A stretch of 27,826 nt of DNA from Saccoglossus kowalevskii. Its lineage: Eukaryota > Hemichordata > Enteropneusta > Harrimaniidae. This document shows positions 20,844 through 27,826 of the stretch, in pieces; the first letter of the stretch is position 1, and the number at the start of each line of letters is the position of its first letter. The translations under genes were made by a program, and so were the position numbers. The notes beneath the pieces are model-generated. The model had not been told where the DNA came from, made no database searches, and saw only the letters and a list, made by a program, of their open reading frames with translations. The stretch is from contig NW_003145292.1 in the NCBI RefSeq assembly GCF_000003605.2, positions 163,344 to 191,169 of the forward strand, given 5' to 3'.

Positions 20844-23800
20844 ATGAAACGCACAATACGGTGTATTATTTGCACTGCAGTGTTAATTACTGTCACGTTG
20901 TGTATATACATGACACCTAAACTATGGGATATGAGCTTCCTGGTGACAAAGACAACATCCAACGCAGAACTCATTTCAAGACCACACACATCACGGAAAC
21001 GTATATTCAAGATGTTAAACTCAGCCAATACGTCATTAACATATTATCCAATGATAACATCAGGTAAGATACACCTCAAATTAATAATGGGTATTGCTGG
21101 GTGTCACGTAATGATCTGGTCTTGTCTCGTAAGTTGAACGAATCATTGCAATAGGCGACAGCGGTCTGAAACTGTGGCATGATCACGCAACGGATATTCA
21201 AGGGTTAGATATACTGTGTCTTTTTTTGATGTACGGGTTATGAAAGTAGCAAATAAGGTGACTTGGACAACATGTATACATCAAGTGTGTCCCATATGAA
21301 TAACAGGTGACTTTCATTCGATACATATATCCTTATAATACAATTAGATAATCAGAATTTAACCTGGAGTATTTAAAAACGATGTTCGTGTTCTGTATTG
21401 AATTCATTCGCCATTCTAAGCCGCGCTCACATGCCACATAAATCCATATTGCTATTGTTTCACACGTTTTAGGGGACTGGTTCAGAGAGTGGGAAGTAGT
21501 AAATCCGGGGTTGACCAGTCGATTATCATGTAATATTACAATAATATGAACAATACAGTTTAATATACAAGCACATATCAATATTCAATATTCATTCGAT
21601 GGCAATTATTCTGGAATTGTACCAACAATTTATTATGGGATTATTTCACGCAATATATATTAAATATTACATTCCACGTGTCAGTTTGTATCTCGTCATA
21701 GGAATGGTAGACACACTGCGATGTACAATAGTCGAGTGGTAGGCACCAGCATTTTTCATTACACCCAATTACACACTAGCACAACATATATCATTTTGAA
21801 GCACATTGTTTAGCTTTCAGAAAAGATATGCTGTGCAATTTAGAGAAAAAAATGCGGTTATATATATTATAATATTATTTACATTTTGTTGTTGATATGT
21901 TATTACTAATTATTTTCAAATATGTAGTTACCAATTGTACTTATATTATTACATACATGCACCTGGAACGACATTGGTTATACATTAAGATGGTTTCACA
22001 TAAATACAGATTTATATCAATAAATATATCATATAAATATATTAAACGTAATTTGTTTTTTTAAGTGGTATCATTTTCATTTCTAATTTTAATTGTTCAA
22101 TACATTTATGGGAACACTTTATATTTAACTTGAATGAACAAGATAATGATTATAAACACAGAAGCGTGTAAATCCACTTGATGATTGAATAATCCTGCAA
22201 TAATAACTGATATTAAATTAATCTCATTACCAAGCAAATCATTGTATAATGATTAATTATTCCGGCTTTGATTAAACGAAGTTTTGCACTACTGGTACAG
22301 TATACACCGGAGAAACCAGCACCAGCAGTCGTATTTTTTATCATGATTTATATTTCGGCTTAATAGTGGTTGCCATGACATCTACTGATAAAGGTTAAAT
22401 GATGAGGCCAGATGACGGAACTAGTCGAGACCAGACGACACATTCTCATGAGTTAGCGATTTCAAGCTTATGCGGTACCTTGGTCGTAGTCCAGAACGAA
22501 TGATGTATATTAATGTCAACTGTGGAATGTTATTGCAAGACCATTAGTACCCGTAAATATAAACTAATATAGTGATGATTAATCAATTGTATTATGACGT
22601 GTGACACTTTCGTGTGATTGGCTGTTTGTTTGGAGGCAACGCCTCAAAGTCTCTTATACTCTATTGTAATTGGCTAATGGTTGACAAGTAATAAAAGTGA
22701 TTTGAAGCTGTCTCGGGAAGAAAGCAAAGGCTGGGGATAATCGAATGCGACACGAATTGAGCTTGTGCGTGTGTTTTTTGTGAGTCCAACGTGGGGAACA
22801 ATCAAATCCCGGTTACCTAAGTTAGGTTTCGAAACATCAAAAATACCTTGATTTTCTCAAGTCCATTTAAACTCAAAGTTCCCGATAAACGTAATAAATG
22901 CATCATTTGCCAGACTCTGTGAAGCACGCAAAGCTGGTAAATGTGCTTTATTTAAGACATCGGAAGAATGATTTGATGATGATGTGGAAGGAACAATTGC
23001 AAGCTTCTGTGAGTCGGTTATCGATCAATCAGAGAAGACATTATTTTACCATAAAAGCTGTTATGCAAGCTAGAGGAATGAAGCAAATGCTGTCTATTTC
23101 AAAGCAAATGCTGTCTATTTCAAAGTAAGCATGTAAAGTCAGTATATATCTGCAAATTGATCCTCTTAGTTCACACAAAACAAATAAAATAGCATCCAAT
23201 AAAAATATAAAAGTTTAAACAAAGGACAGATAATTCAACCTAAGAAAAGCTGCGAAAGCAAGGCGTGATGTTAGTTTGCATTCGAAGATGGTCCTTATCT
23301 TGTTGTCTGAGATGTAGTGTGACACAGCAAATGTCATGGACACCGATTTACCTTCTGAGAATGGTAGAAATACCTGATAGCACCAAGAGCATCAAGACTT
23401 TATTTGACAGTTTTCAGTAGGTATTTGGTCAGACCTGAGCACAATAATTTATGATGCTAAAGAGACAGTCGAATAATTGGACTCACCAGAAAGAATGAAG
23501 GAACGTAGTGAACTAAAATAAATCACATATCTGACTGCATGACAAAACTATTCGAGGTAGATTATGAGAATATCCTCATTAAAATAATCACAGGATTGCA
23601 TGCAAGTTCGGATGTAAAATCATTCTAACTAGATATTAATGGCAAACGGGAAAGTGATGTGAATTTATCCAATCATCAATCTCATCAACATCCGAGAAAA
23701 TGAGAAAGAATGATTTAGAAATGTAAAATTGACTTTCACAACTGCCTGCTTGTGACACTGTGTATATAAGAGACACAATGGCAATTATCCAGTCAATGAA

Positions 23801-26523
23801 AGGTAATCATTTCAAAACATTTGACGATCCGACTGGTGTACCTCCATACAATGATACAACGTTTCTCAGTAGCAAACACTGCTGTTAAGACAGACGAGAG
23901 TTAAACAATGATGACGTGATAGACAACAAGACATTGGACCAGAGGGAAAGCAGTAACAAGTCATTGGTGCACGAGCAGTGGCATCATTGAGAAAGTTTCT
24001 AAACAGTCAGAGTGAGAAAGCAGCACTTTCAGACCTATTATTTCAGTATGTAAAAATATTAAAATAAATAAATCATCTTCATCAGAATCCGCGACACACC
24101 ATATATCTGGTTGTACTGATGACAATGTAACAAAATGATTTAATGCAGAAGGCACTCAAGATGCGTTTTACCTTTGTTTCCAGTCACGGAACTGCTGCAT
24201 ACTAAGCTTGCTGAATCAGTTTTCCAAAAAATAAATTGAATGGAAAATATTATAGTGCATACATCCAATACAGATGTAATTATTCTACTGGTACATTATT
24301 TAATTGAGATGAAGAGCACCACTACTATATCTGATAAACGCCGCTATCTTCCTATCCGTGATGTTTCAGCAGCCATTGGTGACACATTCTGCATGATGCC
24401 TCCAGCGGCTCACTGTTTAACTAAATGTATCGTTTTTTGGAAGTGGTAGGAAGAAAGTCTTTAAATTGATTGAAGACAAAATATCTGATTGCCATTCAGA
24501 TTTAGATCACATTGGTAAAGACAATAATGTTGCAGAAAAAATGATGATCCGTTTGTATCATACAAATCTTTTTGGGATCCAAAACCTTAGTAAAATGAGA
24601 GAAAGAGTGTTCCAAATGAAAGAAAAATCACTCAGCAAACTACTGCCAATAAAACCTAGCCTTGAAAAGCATATTGTATGAGCATCATGGCAAACCAAAG
24701 TGTAGACCAACAAAGAGACTCGTTGCATTTAACCCATATGTTTTCACAGGCTCCGTGTACTTGTACACAAAGTTGGCCAGTATGTACAAAACTGTGTCCA
24801 TGGTAGTGATATATGTGGATGATGGGGTCTCAGATGACGACGTTACAAATGCGTGAGATAATTACATATATAATCAAATCATATTAAGACGAGCATGACG
24901 TCATTATTGTTTAATGTTCGATTTATATAAAATCACATCAAATCAAACGATTTACAGCATCTTGTGAGTAGAAAGATGTTTTACCGACATTTAAATTAAA
25001 ATGAAAAGTGACATGGGGTTAGTTTCTAAAAAACTGCACCATATTTCAAAACCACAACAGGAATTTTCTCAAAGCTGATAAAATTTGCTTTAAAAATGTG
25101 TGTATTAAACTCGAAAAACAGTGGCTTATTTTGATATCACCGGTTATTAAAATGTTTGTTTTCATATATATTCGGATACAACCTTTACTTTATAGCGCTA
25201 CCTAACGACAGTTATTTAATTAGTGAGGAAAACTGTTTTCATTTTTCTGTATTTGAAAATACAAACTTCTTGTGTAATTTTTCTTTCACAATTGAAATGT
25301 GTGAATATACTGTCCAGTTAGAATCTGACATCACACATTCCATATATATATATATATCATATTATATATATATATACTTTATTGTATAAATGTGTTCCGG
25401 ACTTATAACAAAATGGCAATATACAAATGTATGGCACGAATTATAGTTGTACCCAATTCATTCATTCACGTGTGAATATTTCAATTACGCACAACCTATT
25501 TGTTTTCACTCCACAGATAATACTACCTGTCCGGTTAAGTTCTCCCAGAAGACACTCCCCACTGTTGCCTTGGCCGGCCCACCAAATGCAGGCAATATGT
25601 GGGTTCGCCATCTTTTACAACAAGCGACTGGCATTTATACTGGATCAGTATTTCATGACCAACAGCTATATAATTTAGGTAGTGTAACCAAATTACGTAT
25701 TCACTCAAAATTTAAAGATTGAAAACATATAAATTAGTATTTTGTTTTATTATATAGGTTTCCTTGGTGAATATGAAAAACCAGATTGTGGTAAAATCAT
25801 TGCAACCGCAATTCATTCACCAGTATCTGATGTGAACGCCATGTTCACATCCGCAATTATTTTACTGCGAAACCTGTTTGATTTGTGTTTGGAAGAAGTC
25901 CATCAGAGATTGAAAACACCAGGGAATGACACAGATGAGAATCACGTGGTCCGTAAGTGATATATAGAATATAAACAACATTTAGTCATGAGTGATCACG
26001 TTGGTAATAAGATATATAGTGCCTTGTAGATTAGTCCAATTGCCGCACTAAGATTTATATACCTTTGAAAACATGAAGTTTAGCTGTATAATTTAAACGT
26101 GTACACTTGTGAGATTCACAAATTTATACACATAGAAATAATTCCATTGCACATTTTATTATAGACATCGGCAAAACATTTATCAAGAACCGAATTCGCC
26201 AATTATACCACTGGTCGTGTTTTTGGCTGAAAGGATACCATGGACCAATATTGATTGTGCACTATGAAGATTTGGTTAACGACACTAAAGGCGAAGTTAC
26301 CCGAATGCTGGATTTTCTGAATGTTAGCATGGCAGACCGACGGATGGATTGTATCTACACTAACACTGAAAACTCTAGACAACGCGTTCAGAACAATAGT
26401 GATGACTATGAAATATTCTATGGGTTAAAAGAGTACATTACTGACAAGACACAGTTCCTATGTGACTTGTTGACTGAAAAAGGGTTTAAACCAATGATTC
26501 CGGTTAGTCTCCCTTTTAACTGA
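20844..26523 (+). CDS. Gene B: WSCD-type sulfotransferase paralogue, altered PAPS loop
   Basis: Exons 20844-21063, 25517-25678, 25758-25952 and 26165-26523 (TGA) join with GT-AG introns, all in phase 1, into a 311-residue frame. Residues 7-22 (CIICTAVLITVTLCIY) form a type II signal anchor. A short stalk has the NTS and NTT sequons. The catalytic domain follows gene A exon by exon: WVRHLLQQ/TGIYTGSVF, GFLGEYEKP, ILLRNLFDLCLEEV, LIVHYEDL, GEVTRMLDFLNV and a final GFKPMIP. The nucleotide loop is GPPNAGNMW (94-102) where gene A has SPPGSGNTW, and the KTH position reads TAIH. With N for G, M for T and no lysine, PAPS binding is doubtful, yet the frame and splice sites are intact. It could be a pseudoenzyme, an enzyme with changed chemistry, or a young pseudogene. 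No stalk exon like 2a/2b was found in its first intron. Confidence 0.82.
21064..22600. other. Gene B intron 1, first part
   Basis: AT-rich intron without recognised genes or ordered repeats. The minus-strand frame 21333-21581 has no domain. Confidence 0.35.
22616..22697 (+). promoter_or_regulatory. Promoter-like sites ahead of the KCIICQ relic
   Basis: Two inverted CCAAT boxes (gattggct near 22616 and aattggct near 22668) are followed by taataaaag (22689-22697). This lies about 185 bases upstream of the first recognisable codons of the relic at 22881, an arrangement that fits its former promoter. This is inference. Confidence 0.25.
22881..24730 (+). pseudogene. Decayed copy of a multi-copy KCIICQ-type protein gene (mobile-element-like)
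   Basis: Fragments in all three forward frames keep the order of a large intronless protein family that occurs in many copies in marine invertebrate and fish genomes (recognised from memory). KCIICQTL (22896-22919) is a zinc-binding start. Then come LFYHKSCYAS (about 23042-23071), DTMAIIQSMKGNHFKTFDD (from about 23774), TSNTDVIILLVHYL (about 24262-24303), RRYLPIRDVSAAIGD (24335 on), KLIEDKISDCHSD through FGIQNLSKMRERVFQ, LPIKPSLEKHI, and ASWQTKV (24682-24702). At least six stops or frame changes break it. It is in sense orientation in intron 1 of gene B. Which element class mobilises the family is unknown to me. Confidence 0.7.
24860..25510. other. Gene B intron 1, last part
   Basis: AT-rich sequence with an imperfect (TA)n tract at about 25340-25375. 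No coding signal was recognised before the acceptor at 25515-25516. Confidence 0.4.
25517..25678 (+). CDS. Gene B exon 2: altered PAPS-binding loop exon
   Basis: A 162-base exon, the same length and phase as gene A exon 3. The residues after the loop (WVRHLLQQ, TGIYTGSVF) are identical to gene A apart from one S/A, while the loop itself differs at four of nine positions. Change is therefore focused on the nucleotide-binding segment. Confidence 0.82.
   Translation: MILPVRLSSPRRHSPLLPWPAHQMQAICGFAIFYNKRLAFILDQYFMTNSYII
25758..25952 (+). CDS. Gene B exon 3
   Basis: A 195-base exon between atatag and GTAAGT, phase 1-1. It begins GFLGEYEKPDCGK and contains TAIHSP at the KTH position and IILLRNLFDLCLEEVHQR. 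Confidence 0.8.
26165..26523 (+). CDS. Gene B terminal exon
   Basis: Begins after attatag and ends with TGA. It includes FWLKGYHGPILIVHYEDLV and GEVTRMLDFLNV, the latter identical to gene A. It lacks the EGSFHR motif near the end that gene A retains. Confidence 0.8.
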
Positions 26524-26574
26524 AATCACGTGTGAAACGTGGAGATATTTTGACAAGAAAATAACGTATCATAT

Positions 26575-26594
26575 ATGTATATATATATATATAT
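26575..26594. repeat. (TA)n microsatellite
   Basis: Short alternating TA run 50 bases after the gene B stop, directly before the LINE tail. Confidence 0.85.
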
Positions 26595-26796
26595 TTGTCT
26601 AGTTTGTGACAACCAGGAAATTGAAAACGAAAAACATGTTCTTCATAATTGTAATCCATACAAGGAGGAACGAGAAATCGTGATTAAAAATATTAAAAAC
26701 AATAAAAACAACTTTGTCACCATTTTGCCCAGTTCTAGGCTTTATACATCGGTTAGACTGGGGAGAACTATAATAATAACATTATTACTAGGATAA
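26595..26796 (+). pseudogene. C-terminal fragment of a non-LTR retrotransposon ORF
   Basis: An open frame contains CLVCDNQEIENEKHVLHNC followed by PYKEERE. This is the Cys-x2-Cys ... Glu-x-Glu-x-His-x4-Cys zinc-knuckle-like segment at the end of many non-LTR retrotransposon polyproteins, which ends with a Tyr and Arg a few residues on. Nothing of the reverse transcriptase precedes it; a TA run lies there instead. It is in the 3' UTR region of gene B, and its AATAAA (26701-26706) is the first such signal after the gene B stop. Confidence 0.65.
26701..26706 (+). terminator. Candidate poly(A) signal for gene B
   Basis: AATAAA 178 bases after the gene B stop, inside retrotransposon-derived sequence. 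If it is used, gene B's transcript end was supplied by the insertion. Confidence 0.25.
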
Positions 26797-27046
26797 CACA
26801 AATTGTTCAGACAGTGCTAGATCTATGTCGCAACTCCACTGTGTTGTATTCGTGTCTACTTCGCCGTATTCTCGTAATACCTTCATACCATATGCCGTCG
26901 CACTGTGACGTCATGTTTACATTATGCCAACCAGCGTGCGTATGTCTGATAACAAATGTTGCTTAGTGATTAACACGAGCACAAGATCTATTGTTAATGT
27001 GATAATACTCATAGCGACGTACACAATGCGAGTAAAATATATATTG

Positions 27047-27503
27047 TTGAGGGGGGCAAGGGTTATTTTCGTTCAACGTAATTGCAATATTTTTTTGTTC
27101 GTACAACGTAAATAGAAAAAATAAATTCCGTAATTCTGTAATCACAGGCTAGACGTACAACGTAATCAATCAAATATTTGTTTTGTACACTGTAAAAATG
27201 TGTCATTTTTCTCGGTACGGACAAGAATTGACATCCAAATAAAAAAATCGTAAAAAATAATCCAGGAAAATTACATTTTAGAAACTGTAAAACGACGAGA
27301 TGACACAATTCACTACAAAATTGAATGTCAAGACACACGGCGCAGTAATGGCGGAGAATTTGAGTTGGAGAGCTCTTCGGACCATTCAATGTTCCATTTT
27401 TTAACACTGTAAACTGTAAAAACGTCTTTTTTTCCTTGTAAATTGTAAAAAACCCTTTTTATTTCCCGTAAAACCGTACCAGCTACCCCCCTTGCTCCCC
27501 CCA
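27047..27503. mobile_element. Possible DNA element with G-rich inverted ends
   Basis: The left end ttgaggggggcaagggtt and the right end accccccttgctcccccc are imperfect inverted repeats around ggggg(ag)caaggg. Inside, gtacaacgtaa recurs (27074 region, 27101, 27152) and ctgtaaa-type words recur near the right end. There is no intact transposase; a 114-codon minus-strand frame (27063-27407) has no recognised domain. Confidence 0.4.
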
Positions 27504-27826
27504 TTGTTTACATGAAATTCAACTTTACACTACTTACGCGCACGCCCGCAAAATGTAAACAAGTGCGACGGTCTATTATTAAATATGTAGTTCAGTATAA
27601 AGCGTGTTTATCTTTTCGCAATCATGATATCGAGAGGAACACAATTTGATATTTTGTCCTAGCTATGTAATTCATTGATACCAAGAACTATTCTTTTATA
27701 GGCATTACCAAATATGTTTACAAACAATAAACCAATAAAAATTCTAAAAAATTCCGTCGTTGCATAGTATAGTCGGAAATGAACGTTCTGTCACAAGAGG
27801 GCGCTTTTGTAACACCGTGACAGCAC
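27504..27826. other. Window end, no gene seen
   Basis: AT-rich sequence without a recognised feature. Confidence 0.3.

Noticed and set aside
24662-24856. A YVDD motif (VVIYVDDGV), resembling the retroelement reverse transcriptase centre
   Set aside because: No other reverse transcriptase motif surrounds it, and the overlapping frame continues the KCIICQ-family relic (ASWQTKV). The motif is most likely coincidence.
1-27826. tRNA, rRNA or CRISPR-type features
   Set aside because: No cloverleaf with a T-loop signature, no rRNA wording and no regularly spaced repeat-spacer array was found. The tandem arrays seen are satellites.

Overview
The window is AT-rich eukaryotic DNA from an animal. Coding sequence is split by GT-AG introns, genes are sparse, and the introns and intergenic spaces are full of decayed transposons. 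There is no prokaryotic gene organisation. The main genes belong to the sulfotransferase half of the WSCD family. The relics (Ty1/copia, non-LTR retrotransposons, and an intronless multi-copy protein family opening with a KCIICQ motif) fit a marine invertebrate genome such as a hemichordate, cephalochordate or lophotrochozoan. The species is inferred only loosely.

Layout: (1) 701-900 is the last exon, stop and poly(A) signal of an unrecognised + strand gene. (2) 1375-1925 has two exon-like minus-strand reading frames, followed by a 184-bp terminal-inverted-repeat element (1945-2128). (3) 3405-3895 is a decayed minus-strand non-LTR reverse transcriptase. (4) 4960-5304 is a fold-back repeat with a second copy at 17362-17700. 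(5) 6571-7838 is a nearly perfect 634-bp direct tandem duplication carrying an exon-like minus-strand frame. (6) 7840-11957 has no gene I can support.

(7) 11958-18179 is gene A, a complete multi-exon type II membrane sulfotransferase-like gene. Its stalk exon is tandemly duplicated (13699-13824 and 15127-15252). The introns hold a copia relic, a large AT-rich satellite, an assembly gap and the second fold-back element. (8) 19360-20115 is a purine-rich degenerate repeat region. (9) 20844-26523 is gene B, a second complete paralogue with four exons and the same intron phases. Its first intron contains a decayed KCIICQ-family protein relic. (10) 26590-26800 is a non-LTR retrotransposon tail just after gene B, and 27047-27503 is a possible G-rich-ended DNA element.

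Genes A and B are tandem paralogues predicted to sit in the Golgi membrane: short cytoplasmic end, one membrane anchor, stalk, then a lumenal PAPS-dependent sulfotransferase domain. Neither shows the WSC domains of vertebrate WSCD1/2. Gene A keeps the nucleotide-binding loop. Gene B keeps an intact frame and splice sites but has changed several loop residues. The two most notable signals are the duplicated, symmetric, fast-diverging stalk exon of gene A and the apparent pseudoenzyme character of gene B.
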